This document shows, piece by piece, positions 8,496-16,392 of a stretch of DNA of 64,000 nucleotides. The stretch covers positions 1 through 64,000 of IMG/VR virus record IMGVR_UViG_3300032050_000061; one strand, 5' to 3'. The stretch comes from a virus. The first letter of the stretch is position 1. Each line of letters opens with the position of its first letter. Made by a program: the position numbers and the translations under genes. The notes under the pieces are model-generated. The model had not been told where the DNA came from. It was given only the letters and a program-made list of their open reading frames with translations, and searched no databases.

Positions 8496-9178
8496 TATTC
8501 TTCAATTAAATCTTTAATTTTATTTACATCATTTAAGAAATCAAATCCTCTTCTATAATCCATATATTTTTGTTGGTCAATATATGCCACCGAAGCCGCA
8601 TCAACATACTGTGAATCTCTTTCCGCTTTACCATTATCAGGATGAATATGTTCAAATACAACATCATCAAAATATTTTATAATTTGGCAACTATTACCCA
8701 AATCTAACCAGAAATTATCTGCATACATATGAATCAGAAAATTCGGCACCATAAATCCTAATTGATTAATTATGTTAGATGTTAGGCAAACTGCGGTAGG
8801 TAGTTTAGCTCCTTGTAACAAATCATTACCGTAAGCTATTCCTATATTATTATTTTCTTCAAAAAATTGTAAAAATTTTGATTCCCATTTTGTTTTAATA
8901 ATATGGTCATCTCCAAAAAATGCTATACATTTATACTGGTTGGCATATTTCAAAGCAATTTGATTAAGTGTTGGAATCATTCTAATACGTGGATTAATTT
9001 CGTATATAACACCGTCTCTAATTGGATACTGATGTGAATCATCATCATCTAATGCTATACATAAATCACTAAACCCTTCGGTATTTTCCTTCCAATTTTC
9101 TATAAACCTATCTACATTAGGGAATCTTTTGCTATCACCACTTCTAGATGGGACTACAATTAGAATTTCTTTTTTCAT
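8495..9178 (-). CDS. GT-A-type glycosyltransferase-like protein
   Basis: A 227-residue protein beginning with a strand and turn (KEILIVVPSRSGD) as in GT-A enzymes, with an ALDDDDS acidic cluster near residue 42 and FFGDDHIIKT near 87 that would serve as the DxD metal/nucleotide-sugar site. A WLDLGNS segment near 155 and the histidine in VVFEHIHPDNG near 172 resemble the C-terminal half of small family-2-like enzymes found in phage genomes. It has no membrane span. It lies within the sugar operon, 4 nt from the next glycosyltransferase. Confidence 0.65.
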   Translation of the reverse strand: MKKEILIVVPSRSGDSKRFPNVDRFIENWKENTEGFSDLCIALDDDDSHQYPIRDGVIYEINPRIRMIPTLNQIALKYANQYKCIAFFGDDHIIKTKWESKFLQFFEENNNIGIAYGNDLLQGAKLPTAVCLTSNIINQLGFMVPNFLIHMYADNFWLDLGNSCQIIKYFDDVVFEHIHPDNGKAERDSQYVDAASVAYIDQQKYMDYRRGFDFLNDVNKIKDLIEE

Positions 9179-9182
9179 ATTA

Positions 9183-9806
9183 TTAAATTTTATCGTAAAA
9201 ATCGTTTTGTTTTTCTTGTCTTTCTATTTCCTTGTGATGATATAGTGAGTAATTTTCATCTGATGGGAAATTTGTAAAAGTTGTGTATCCGGTTATTCTT
9301 TCATGCACTTTTCCATGCCATTGAACTTCTTCGGTATTTTTGTAAATACGAGTTTGATAATCAGGCCAATTTACCCAACCTTTATCATCAACTTTCCAAC
9401 CCCATTTTTGAATATGTGATTGAGTTAATCCTTCTACGGTATTCACTCTTGGAACAAAAATTATATCAACTTCATTTATAGTCAGAATTTGTTTTAATCT
9501 CTCTAATAAAATTTCCGATGGTTCTTCATCTGCATCAATTTGAAAAATGTATTTTCCTTCACAATGTTCTTTTAGATTATTTTTAAAGGATGCAAAATCT
9601 TTATTAAGAGGAAATGATATAATCTTAATTTGTTTTTGTATATCACTAATTATATTGAGATAATCCACAACTTCTTTTGTAACTGATTCACTATCATATT
9701 GAATAACAACCTCATCCTCGCTATCTATACGCACGAGGAGAAAGTTAATTAATGAGGTGAGTTCTTTTAACTCATTACAAACAGTTATAGCGTAACTTAT
9801 TTTCAT
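9183..9806 (-). CDS. Glycosyltransferase family 2
   Basis: A 207-residue GT-A enzyme. The first strand and nucleotide loop are AITVCNELKEL (6-16), and the DxD motif is FQIDADEEPS near residue 92-101. The tail contains QTRIYKNTEEVQWHGKVHER, a pattern typical of family 2 enzymes acting on LPS or lipid-linked sugars, with the WHGKVHE histidines near the active site. There is no membrane segment, so it is cytoplasmic. It ends the first block of sugar genes read from high coordinates; a small glycine-rich gene precedes it. Confidence 0.8.
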   Translation of the reverse strand: MKISYAITVCNELKELTSLINFLLVRIDSEDEVVIQYDSESVTKEVVDYLNIISDIQKQIKIISFPLNKDFASFKNNLKEHCEGKYIFQIDADEEPSEILLERLKQILTINEVDIIFVPRVNTVEGLTQSHIQKWGWKVDDKGWVNWPDYQTRIYKNTEEVQWHGKVHERITGYTTFTNFPSDENYSLYHHKEIERQEKQNDFYDKI

Positions 9807-9808
9807 AC

Positions 9809-10267
9809 TTAATCTTCGTTGTGGTGTTTTTCAGAATGTTCTTCCGATTGAACCGGCTTATTATTTGTTGAATTTGTATAACTCCAAGCACTACCACTCG
9901 GATAACCATATGCAGTTGATGTACTTCCAAATCCAAATGGTGGATTAGAGTATGTAATAGAACCATATCCAGGCGTAGCTACAATAGTTCCACCACTACC
10001 AGATGATGTTAGTGTTGTACCATTTGTATCCGGTTGACACGTTATCCTATATGGGTGGTATGGGTCTACATAATGTGGATGTTGCCATACAGGTGTTGTA
10101 TTGGGCGTTCCCCATCCACCTTCTCCAATTGGAGTTCCTATTTTCGGTTCATCACTTACTTCTTTCAATTTATCTTTTAATAAATCCCATTGTTTCGGAG
10201 TAACATTAAATTCATGCACTCCTTCGGTAAATCCTTTTAACCAAAGGACAAATTCTTTAGATGTCAT
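9809..10267 (-). CDS. Conserved small phage protein with glycine/serine/proline-rich tail
   Basis: A 152-residue protein. Residues 1-45 form a helical module (SKEFVLWLKGFTEGVHEF, then TPKQWDLLKDKLKEV) that I associate with many T4-like phages of aquatic bacteria. The rest is low complexity: Gly, Ser, Thr, Tyr, Pro and two clusters of His (WQHPHYVDPYHP near 62-73 and the acidic/His tail). The function is unknown. The helical part may be a protein-interaction module and the tail a flexible extension. It lies between two glycosyltransferase blocks, 2 nt from each neighbour. Confidence 0.6.
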   Translation of the reverse strand: MTSKEFVLWLKGFTEGVHEFNVTPKQWDLLKDKLKEVSDEPKIGTPIGEGGWGTPNTTPVWQHPHYVDPYHPYRITCQPDTNGTTLTSSGSGGTIVATPGYGSITYSNPPFGFGSTSTAYGYPSGSAWSYTNSTNNKPVQSEEHSEKHHNED

Positions 10268-10269
10268 AA

Positions 10270-10959
10270 CTATGTGTTTGGTTGTGATGTCTGATTAATT
10301 ACTTCTATTTTTTCCGCAATACTCTCAGGCGGTGGTTCTAAATTAATTTCTTTTTGTTTTATTATCTTTTCGACCTTCTCTTCCTTTTTTAACTCCTGTG
10401 GAGTTTGTTTAGGTTTTTCTAATTTCTTCTCCTCATCAATTTTCTCTTTATTAGTATAACCTCTAATCATTTTTGATTTTATATAAGACTTAGTTAATTC
10501 AACTTCTTCAACTGATCTTATTGAAGCCATTTTGTATTCTCTATAATTACCATCGTATATTAAAGGTTTCTTTTTTAAGATTGTAAATAGAGGTTTACCA
10601 TCTAATGGAAATTGTCTTAAAAGAAATCTAAACTCTTCTGCTTCATCAATTTTTTGTTCACTAATTGAATCAGTAGCCGCTTCTAATGCATAAAAGAAAT
10701 TACGAGGATTTACATGCTTTAATTTTAGTGCAGGAAAATAGTAATGAATCATACCTTTTTCATCTTTACCTCTAAATTTTCCTATTAAAAAAATGTAAGT
10801 AGTATCTAATCCTGCCAAAACTTTTGTTTGAGATGGGTCCGCATATTTATAAACTTGTATTTTGTAAAAATTACCAGGTTTCATAATAGTTGTCGAAACC
10901 TTTCTACTTGTCTTAAACAATTTTCCCCATAGAGGTAGATATATCCTAGATTCTGCCAT
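10270..10959 (-). CDS. Unidentified phage protein with charged C-terminal tail
   Basis: A 229-residue protein I do not recognise. Residues 1-130 look like a mixed alpha/beta domain, including PGNFYKIQVYKYADPSQT and YIFLIGKFRGKDEKGMIHYY, with a regular beta pattern. Residues 165-229 are dominated by K and E in a long helix (KIDEEKKLEKPKQTPQELKK) and are probably disordered or coiled-coil. There are no cysteines, membrane span or catalytic motif. It sits 3 nt from a glycosyltransferase gene, but nothing ties it to sugar metabolism. A structural or DNA-binding role would fit equally well. Confidence 0.5.
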   Translation of the reverse strand: MAESRIYLPLWGKLFKTSRKVSTTIMKPGNFYKIQVYKYADPSQTKVLAGLDTTYIFLIGKFRGKDEKGMIHYYFPALKLKHVNPRNFFYALEAATDSISEQKIDEAEEFRFLLRQFPLDGKPLFTILKKKPLIYDGNYREYKMASIRSVEEVELTKSYIKSKMIRGYTNKEKIDEEKKLEKPKQTPQELKKEEKVEKIIKQKEINLEPPPESIAEKIEVINQTSQPNT

Positions 10960-10962
10960 TTT

Positions 10963-12198
10963 TTAGAATTCTGGTAGTATTAAATCAACATGCTTTGCAA
11001 CCTTTATATGTCTATCACAAATACCTTTTAGGGCCTCTGTCATTTTATTATGTGAAAACTTATTTATATTATCCCTACCTAATTTTTTAGATTCGGAGAG
11101 GTATTTATCATAATTATTAAACACATCAATTAATTTGAAAGCCGCATTACTATAATTTACATAAAACCATTGTGATTCAGGTAATAAAAATTGATTTGAA
11201 GCTGATGGGTCTACATTTTTTAATTCACCATCTAATAATACTGATTGTTTATCATTTAGAAAATCTAATTGACCACTCCAACCACTACTTATTACTGGTT
11301 TTCCTGTCATACTAAATTCTAATAGAGGTCTTCCAAATCCTTCACCATGTGTAAATGAGATAGTCGCTTTTACTTTTGGATGATTATATAACTTCCACAT
11401 ATCATCAGGTGTTAAATCACCATGTATAAGATAAATTGAAACATCACTCTTAACCTGAGATGCTACCTCTTCAACTTTTCGGAGAATTTCTTCTCTATCT
11501 CTAATTGAAAATCCCGCTGATGAGGTTTTGAGTATTAGGGCAGGTTTCTCACCCTTCGTTCTACTAAATGCAGAAAGAAATGTTTGAATCATTCCGCCTA
11601 CATCTTTTCTATCATGATAAAGATTTCCTTGTAACCAATGGCCTACGAATAAGAAACAAAAGTTTTCTTTAATAGAATCTAATTTATCCAAACCATCTAA
11701 CTCTTTGTAATCAGTTCCTTCAAATAAAACTTCTACCGGCTTTGAAACTCTATGTTCGGTTATTACCTGTTGAGTGGTTTTATCCCTTTCTGTCCATTGT
11801 GTCCCAGCTATACCTGATTTAGAATGCTGTGAAGTTGTAATAACCAAATCCATTCGGTTACACCCATCAACCCAATCCTTCGGTATTACAGTCGTTTCAA
11901 TTCCAGCGGTAACCCCTATATTAAATTTTCCTACTTGTTGAAATTCATTTGGAACTGTCATCTGAACATATACATCAGGTTGTATATTTATTTCACCAAC
12001 AATATTATCTAGTATCCATTTATGAAATTCATCGTTTGGATTAAGTTGATCCATAGGGGTTGCTCCCCATCTCGTTGAAACAATCTTAATGTCATAATAA
12101 TCTAAATCTCTAAATGATTTGAGTAAATCTCTTGCATGATCTCCATATCCACTCCTAGTCGCTATTGGAGCTTGATATAATAAAAATGGTTTAGCCAT
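10963..12198 (-). CDS. Glycosyltransferase family 4 (GT-B)
   Basis: A 411-residue GT-B enzyme of normal family length. The N-domain opens with LLYQAPIATRSGYGDHARDL, the glycine-containing acceptor loop. The C-domain has FLFVGHWLQG near residue 184 and the nucleotide-sugar signature HGEGFGRPLLEFSMTGKPVI near 283-302, with the conserved E(x7)E pair. It forms a pair with the next GT4 gene upstream, separated by 7 nt. Phages use such enzymes to glycosylate DNA, virion proteins or host surface glycans. The acceptor is unknown. T4 alpha- and beta-glucosyltransferases do not look alike at the motif level. Confidence 0.85.
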   Translation of the reverse strand: MAKPFLLYQAPIATRSGYGDHARDLLKSFRDLDYYDIKIVSTRWGATPMDQLNPNDEFHKWILDNIVGEINIQPDVYVQMTVPNEFQQVGKFNIGVTAGIETTVIPKDWVDGCNRMDLVITTSQHSKSGIAGTQWTERDKTTQQVITEHRVSKPVEVLFEGTDYKELDGLDKLDSIKENFCFLFVGHWLQGNLYHDRKDVGGMIQTFLSAFSRTKGEKPALILKTSSAGFSIRDREEILRKVEEVASQVKSDVSIYLIHGDLTPDDMWKLYNHPKVKATISFTHGEGFGRPLLEFSMTGKPVISSGWSGQLDFLNDKQSVLLDGELKNVDPSASNQFLLPESQWFYVNYSNAAFKLIDVFNNYDKYLSESKKLGRDNINKFSHNKMTEALKGICDRHIKVAKHVDLILPEF

Positions 12199-12205
12199 TC
12201 GTAAC

Positions 12206-13591
12206 TTATTTTATTTTATATAATTCAAATCTTTCTTTTGGTTTCCAATTTTCAAAGGCCCTTTCCATCCCTTTAACCATTTCATCCGCCATTCTTTGTG
12301 AATAGAATCCGTTTTCTGAAAGGATGAACTCTCTACCTTTTAATCCCATTTCTTTCCTTTTTTCTTTCGGAATGTCATACCAATACTTAAATGCATCTGC
12401 TAATTCATATACATCTATTTTATCATCTATGATGTAAGGAGTTGGAACTGAACCGTTCATATTTTGAGCCCTTGCCCACAATGGCTTAACCCATTCTCCA
12501 TGCTCTACTTTATCTTCCCATTCTCTCCAATCATGCAAAGAACCAATCTTAACATAATCTTCTGCGGTTAATAACTTTCCATCCAATTTAAATCCACATT
12601 GGTCTTGCAAACCACCTGTCACTAATAAGATAGATGGAACACCTGCCATTATACCTTCACAAGTCGTTAGGCCAAATCCTTCATTACCGGCAATGTTCAC
12701 CGATACATCACAAAGATTTAGTAATTGATTTATTTGTTCGGTAGATAATCTATTCGTTGAAAATTTAATTTCTGCATCAGGTGCTAATCTTTTTGCAACG
12801 GCAACTAAATCAGTTCCATTTTCATCGACCGGCTGTGTATGCATCAATAACATCACCTTCTTTCTCTTTTCCTCCGGTAATTTATCTAAAAACTTTTGGA
12901 ATGCCCAAATAACATCTGATGGTTGTTTTCTACGAATGTTTCTATTTGACCAATAAACTACGAATTCGTAATCATTACCTGCAAATAGTTTTTGTTTCAA
13001 CTCATCACTACTATCTTCTAATGGTTTATACAATTTTGATACACCATGTGGAACATAACTTACTTGCCAATCTTCCAACGGCTTCCAAGTTTTCCCATTT
13101 TGTAATGCACCGGTTCTTTTAACAATGCCATAAGTTTGCTTAGAGATACAACCCAACCAATCACAACTTTCATAGTAATCTCTATTGTAGTGTGGATCTG
13201 GCAAATCATCCCAAATATGGTAGAAGAAAATTGGACAAGTTTGTCGAATTTCATGCTCCATATCATACAACCAAATCCAATAACGAGGGTCGGTAAAATG
13301 TAGGATAGCATCTATTTTGTGTTTAGATAATAGGTTTCTAATTAAATCCGCATTACCATATCCACTATTAGGATAAAGTATTACACTAGCATCTTCAACA
13401 CCACTATGCTTTTTTACATCATCGGATACATCAATTATTTTCCCAACTTCGGGATGTTGAACGGCTGCTGCAACCTGAATCCAATTGTATTTGCTTACGG
13501 AACCTAAAACTATTTCTTTTGACATAGTAGCTATACCACTATGCATTCTTAAATCATCTGATAGAAGAAGAATTGTTTTTTTATTATTCAT
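12206..13591 (-). CDS. Glycosyltransferase family 4 (GT-B)
   Basis: A 461-residue GT-B enzyme. The N-domain shows ILLLSDDLRMHSGIATMS (glycine loop), and a long central part contains FYHIWDDLPDPHYNRDYY. The C-domain has FVVYWSNRNIRRKQP near residue 210-224, and the donor-binding signature GNEGFGLTTCEGIMAGVPSI near 301-320 with the E(x7)E arrangement. It is longer than the neighbouring GT4, with an extra C-terminal helical extension. It lies 3 nt from the ribbon-helix-helix gene upstream and 7 nt from the GT4 downstream, so all three are probably co-transcribed. Confidence 0.85.
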   Translation of the reverse strand: MNNKKTILLLSDDLRMHSGIATMSKEIVLGSVSKYNWIQVAAAVQHPEVGKIIDVSDDVKKHSGVEDASVILYPNSGYGNADLIRNLLSKHKIDAILHFTDPRYWIWLYDMEHEIRQTCPIFFYHIWDDLPDPHYNRDYYESCDWLGCISKQTYGIVKRTGALQNGKTWKPLEDWQVSYVPHGVSKLYKPLEDSSDELKQKLFAGNDYEFVVYWSNRNIRRKQPSDVIWAFQKFLDKLPEEKRKKVMLLMHTQPVDENGTDLVAVAKRLAPDAEIKFSTNRLSTEQINQLLNLCDVSVNIAGNEGFGLTTCEGIMAGVPSILLVTGGLQDQCGFKLDGKLLTAEDYVKIGSLHDWREWEDKVEHGEWVKPLWARAQNMNGSVPTPYIIDDKIDVYELADAFKYWYDIPKEKRKEMGLKGREFILSENGFYSQRMADEMVKGMERAFENWKPKERFELYKIK

Positions 13592-13594
13592 AAA

Positions 13595-13786
13595 TTAAAA
13601 CTGTGAACCAGAAATTTGTAATTCTGAAAATGAATCAATTTTGTTTTTAAAGTTTGGGTCTTCTACATACATTGTGAGAGAACGATTTACTAATTTTTGT
13701 AAACTCATTTTGTCATCAATTGTAACCCTTTTGAATTGCGAATAAAGATCTTTAAGAATCTTTACACTCGTTAGTTTAACATCCAT
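13595..13786 (-). CDS. Small ribbon-helix-helix-like DNA-binding protein
   Basis: A 63-residue basic protein. A short beta strand (VKLTSVKILKDLYSQFKRV) is followed by two helices (MSLQKLVNRSLTMYVED), the layout of Arc/MetJ/CopG-type ribbon-helix-helix repressors. It is the first gene of the sugar operon and has an inverted repeat in its upstream region (13790-13799 and 13832-13841). Autoregulation of the glycosyltransferase genes is therefore plausible, although this is inference. The C-terminal 15 residues are not part of the fold. Confidence 0.65.
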   Translation of the reverse strand: MDVKLTSVKILKDLYSQFKRVTIDDKMSLQKLVNRSLTMYVEDPNFKNKIDSFSELQISGSQF

Positions 13787-13789
13787 ATT

Positions 13790-13841
13790 ATTATCTTTTG
13801 TATATATAAATATATATATATTTTTTTTCCAAAAAGATAAT
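13790..13841. promoter_or_regulatory. 10-bp inverted repeat flanking the leader of the ribbon-helix-helix gene
   Basis: The arm attatctttt (13790-13799) is repeated as its exact reverse complement aaaagataat (13832-13841), 32 nt apart. The space between holds an ATATTTATA motif (minus strand, 13805-13813) and a run of eight T on the plus strand. The repeat may be an operator for the neighbouring DNA-binding protein, or a weak stem ending the upstream gene, whose stop codon overlaps the right arm. AT-rich arms make chance more likely. Confidence 0.35.
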
Positions 13842-14188
13842 TATTTCCAAAAAACTTGTATCCCTAATATGGCGGAAGCCAAAATTAAGCAAATGAATGT
13901 TTTTACGGTAATAGGTTCTCTAAAAATTAGTATGCTAAGAGATACGAATACTATTATACCCACTCCAAATCCAATTAGACGGGAGGGCCATAATGCTCCA
14001 TCAAATGCGTTTACTAAATGGTTTACCGATTTTAGATAGAACCACATTCCTGGCATTGCACTTATTATAATCAATAATGGGTATTTTTGAAACCATCCAA
14101 ATTTTATACTACCTTGTAGTTGTAAAAAAGATGTAATTTGGCCAATTATTCCCCATAGTATTCCTTTAATTAACTCCACAATGAACAA
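13841..14188 (-). CDS. Four-helix EamA/SMR-like membrane protein
   Basis: A 115-residue integral membrane protein with four predicted helices: about 5-24, 37-54, 68-88 and 93-113. The last two helices with the connecting FREPITVKTFICLILASAIL follow the EamA/DMT and small multidrug resistance pattern, where a short helix pair ends in a glutamate-proline turn. At this length it equals half of an EamA transporter, so it would have to dimerise. It has no known phage role; export of a small molecule or a change in host membrane traffic is possible. It overlaps the nuclease gene by 19 nt, in another frame. Confidence 0.6.
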   Translation of the reverse strand: MFIVELIKGILWGIIGQITSFLQLQGSIKFGWFQKYPLLIIISAMPGMWFYLKSVNHLVNAFDGALWPSRLIGFGVGIIVFVSLSILIFREPITVKTFICLILASAILGIQVFWK

Positions 14189-15030
14189 ATTTTTCTCTCC
14201 TTAAACTCACACCAATCACACTGCTTCCCTTTGTTAGTTGGATAATCTACATCTTTATATTTTCCCTCTTCATCAAATACACTCTCTACGAAATCCATAA
14301 ACCCTTTCCATGCTTTATTGATAGAAGGTTTACCACTCGCAGGAACGTGCTTTGAAATACGAGGAATTGGATAATCAGCATCTTCCTTAACTTTTCTTTT
14401 AAGGATATGAAATTCTACATTAACCTTATCCTCATCTATCTTATACTTTTCAGCGTAAAACTTTTTGTATAATAAGATTTGTGCGTTCTTAATCGGGTCT
14501 GCCTTTTGGTATTTATTCCAACCGGCAGTTGATGTTTTAAAATCTATGATGGTAATTTTCTTTGTAGCAATTTCTCTGATAATAATATCGACAAATCCAA
14601 TAAAGTGCACATTCTCTTTAATAGGCATATTAAGTGGTAATTCTATTGCCACCAATTCATATCCCTTTTTAGAAAAGAACAATACTAATTTACTTTTAAA
14701 GTATTGTAGTATCTTTCTACCATCACCGAAGAATTCTTCTAACTCTTCTTTTGTGCAAGGAAATTCATTCTCTCCTAACTTTTCTTTTTCTTTATTAAAG
14801 TTTTCAACTAATCTATCTTTCAACAACATATCCAAATCCATTGCCAACGCCGATGATTTAGTTGCATTATACATTACATCTAAAAACTTTTGTAAGGTTT
14901 CATGCATTGCTGTTCCGAAAATCAAATGTATGTTAGCATTTGAAATAGATAGCCCATCAATATAAGATAGCTTATATTGTTGAGGGCAAGATGTCCACAT
15001 TGAATATTGAGAAAAAGATACTCTTGCCAT
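14170..15030 (-). CDS. PD-(D/E)XK nuclease of the RecB/Cas4 type
   Basis: A 286-residue nuclease. The core is visible: LIFGTAMHETL (37-46) for the first helix, E130 in VAIELPL, D148 in IGFVDII, and the catalytic D163/K165 in IIDFKTS, followed by an aromatic QILLYKKFYAE helix near 190. Cys15 together with Cys271, Cys274 and Cys282 near the C-terminus forms the four-cysteine pattern that holds an iron-sulfur cluster in Cas4 and AddB. The neighbour is clamp loader gp62, sharing a base with it. A role in recombination, end processing or host DNA degradation is likely. No Cas genes are present, so it is not a CRISPR component here. Confidence 0.8.
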   Translation of the reverse strand: MARVSFSQYSMWTSCPQQYKLSYIDGLSISNANIHLIFGTAMHETLQKFLDVMYNATKSSALAMDLDMLLKDRLVENFNKEKEKLGENEFPCTKEELEEFFGDGRKILQYFKSKLVLFFSKKGYELVAIELPLNMPIKENVHFIGFVDIIIREIATKKITIIDFKTSTAGWNKYQKADPIKNAQILLYKKFYAEKYKIDEDKVNVEFHILKRKVKEDADYPIPRISKHVPASGKPSINKAWKGFMDFVESVFDEEGKYKDVDYPTNKGKQCDWCEFKERKICSLWS

Positions 15031-15488
15031 TATTTCTTTTTGGTTTTAGTTTTTGTAGATTTTTTTTCTTTTTCTACTTCTCCATACTTTGTTTTTAAGT
15101 AAGTGAAGTATTCATCACCTTCTTTGATATGAGTGAGAATGTTGTAGTAATCAATTGCTGTATTTTTTGAACAATTGTATTCTACCATAATCAATTCTAC
15201 TAATTTTTCATTAGCAGATTCCTCACTCTTTCCCTTAATATAACGAAGGTATTGCTTTCCTTTCGGTAAAACTCCTATCATAAAAAGATAGTAAAGTTTA
15301 GGCTCCATTGTTTGAGTTAATGGTTGAAATTGGGCAATGGTTTCTACAAAATCATAGTTCATAGAAAGAAATCTATGAATCATATAATTACTCCAAGTCT
15401 TTAAATCTTCTTCGGATAATTTATCGAAGTAATTAGGATCTTGGTCTTTTGTTATAGCGTTAAGATGGTCGAAAAGCGTTTTAGCCAT
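15030..15488 (-). CDS. gp62: Sliding clamp loader small subunit (T4 gp62-like)
   Basis: A 152-residue protein with the helical pattern of T4 gp62: PNYFDKLSEEDLKTWSNYMI at residues 18-37, RFLSMNYDFVE near 38-48, and the LPKGKQYLRYIKGK block near 93-106. It would pair with gp44 (21992-22936) to open the gp45 clamp and load it for the polymerase. In T4 genes 44 and 62 are adjacent, whereas here more than 6 kb of unrelated genes separates them. The C-terminus ends in a lysine/threonine-rich tail (KKSTKTKTKKK). It is tightly packed, sharing single bases with both neighbours. Confidence 0.8.
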   Translation of the reverse strand: MAKTLFDHLNAITKDQDPNYFDKLSEEDLKTWSNYMIHRFLSMNYDFVETIAQFQPLTQTMEPKLYYLFMIGVLPKGKQYLRYIKGKSEESANEKLVELIMVEYNCSKNTAIDYYNILTHIKEGDEYFTYLKTKYGEVEKEKKSTKTKTKKK

Positions 15489-16060
15489 TATCCAGCAATA
15501 TATTTGTTATAAAATTCTAATTTAAATTGAGAATACCCAATTCTGCAGTTTTTTTCCCAATCATCCATCCCACCATCATCACTTACCCATTTGTAAGAAA
15601 CTATCGGTATTTTGAACTCTTTGCAAACTCTCGTAATTGAGTATAATTCCATTTCAAATATACTACATTTATTTAACAATTCCAACTTTTTAGGGGGAAA
15701 GTTTTTAACCTTTTCCTTCGTAATAAAGGTTTCGGATGTGAAGCAGCTAACTCCTTCATTTTCAATCTCTAAATAATCCCCATCCTGGTCGAAAGGGGTG
15801 ATAGAATAGGGAACTAATGGTTCTGCATCCATATCACCATTATATACATCTTTAACCTTTAATAACATACCCTTATCCATACTAAAACTCCCACAGCTAC
15901 CAAAATTACAAACTAAATCAGGTTTGTGTTCCAATATGCCCATAGCCGTTTTATATCCAGCGTTTATCTTTCCAACGCCAGTATGAATAATCGGATAATC
16001 AAACAAAGTATCATATCCATCTGATTCTTCTTTTAATGCACAAACAAATAATACTTTCAT
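15488..16060 (-). CDS. Nucleoside phosphorylase/MTA-SAH nucleosidase-like protein
   Basis: A 190-residue protein of the purine/uridine phosphorylase superfamily, slightly short for that family. The opening strand and catalytic glutamate region is VCALKEES (6-13), the phosphate/ribose loop is HTGVGKINAGYK (26-37), NFGSCGS (52-58) is the glycine strand, FEMELYS near 132-140 gives the ribose-binding Met-Glu, and VSDDGG near 163-168 the purine-binding Asp. The closest pattern is the 5'-methylthioadenosine/S-adenosylhomocysteine nucleosidase type. Removing SAH would help the four DNA methyltransferases encoded nearby, but this link is inference. It lies between gp62 and a zinc-ribbon gene. Confidence 0.7.
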   Translation of the reverse strand: MKVLFVCALKEESDGYDTLFDYPIIHTGVGKINAGYKTAMGILEHKPDLVCNFGSCGSFSMDKGMLLKVKDVYNGDMDAEPLVPYSITPFDQDGDYLEIENEGVSCFTSETFITKEKVKNFPPKKLELLNKCSIFEMELYSITRVCKEFKIPIVSYKWVSDDGGMDDWEKNCRIGYSQFKLEFYNKYIAG

Positions 16061-16066
16061 ACTCTA

Positions 16067-16381
16067 CTACAATTCTAATGTTAAATTACTTTGAGGTTCT
16101 TGTGGAGGAGGTGTCTTAACTTCTTGCTTTTCTTGTTTTGGTTTTCTAAGTTCTGCGGGTATCAACTCATCAACGGGCTTTCCACAACTTCCGCATATCA
16201 ATATATCAAATGGTAATACCGCATCTTTTGTTGTCCCGGTTACCAATTTTGAAAATTTCTTAATAATAGCTGCGGAGATAAAATACTCACCTCCACAATT
16301 TGAACAATTAAAATCCTGTGCCTGTGACCAATCTATTTTTGGCTGAGGTGGTAATTGTTGGTTTCCTAAAATTTGTGCCAT
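16067..16381 (-). CDS. Small zinc-ribbon protein
   Basis: A 104-residue protein. The cysteine pairs CSNC (26-29) and CGSC (63-66), with a glycine after each pair, make a classical zinc ribbon. The spacer of about 33 residues is helical and hydrophobic. The N-terminus (MAQILGNQQLPPQ) and the proline/glutamate-rich tail look disordered. Similar short proteins are conserved in large T4-like phages without assigned function. It could touch nucleic acid or RNA polymerase. It is co-directional with its neighbours, with 6-11 nt gaps. Confidence 0.65.
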   Translation of the reverse strand: MAQILGNQQLPPQPKIDWSQAQDFNCSNCGGEYFISAAIIKKFSKLVTGTTKDAVLPFDILICGSCGKPVDELIPAELRKPKQEKQEVKTPPPQEPQSNLTLEL

Positions 16382-16392
16382 AGTTTTTGTTT

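Noticed and set aside
14465-14965. 166-codon plus-strand frame opposite the nuclease gene
   Set aside because: The minus strand has a clear PD-(D/E)XK protein with all motifs; the plus frame has none and no start context.
14170-15030. Cas4 as part of a CRISPR system
   Set aside because: The four-cysteine nuclease has no cas neighbours and no array; it is paired with the clamp loader gene.
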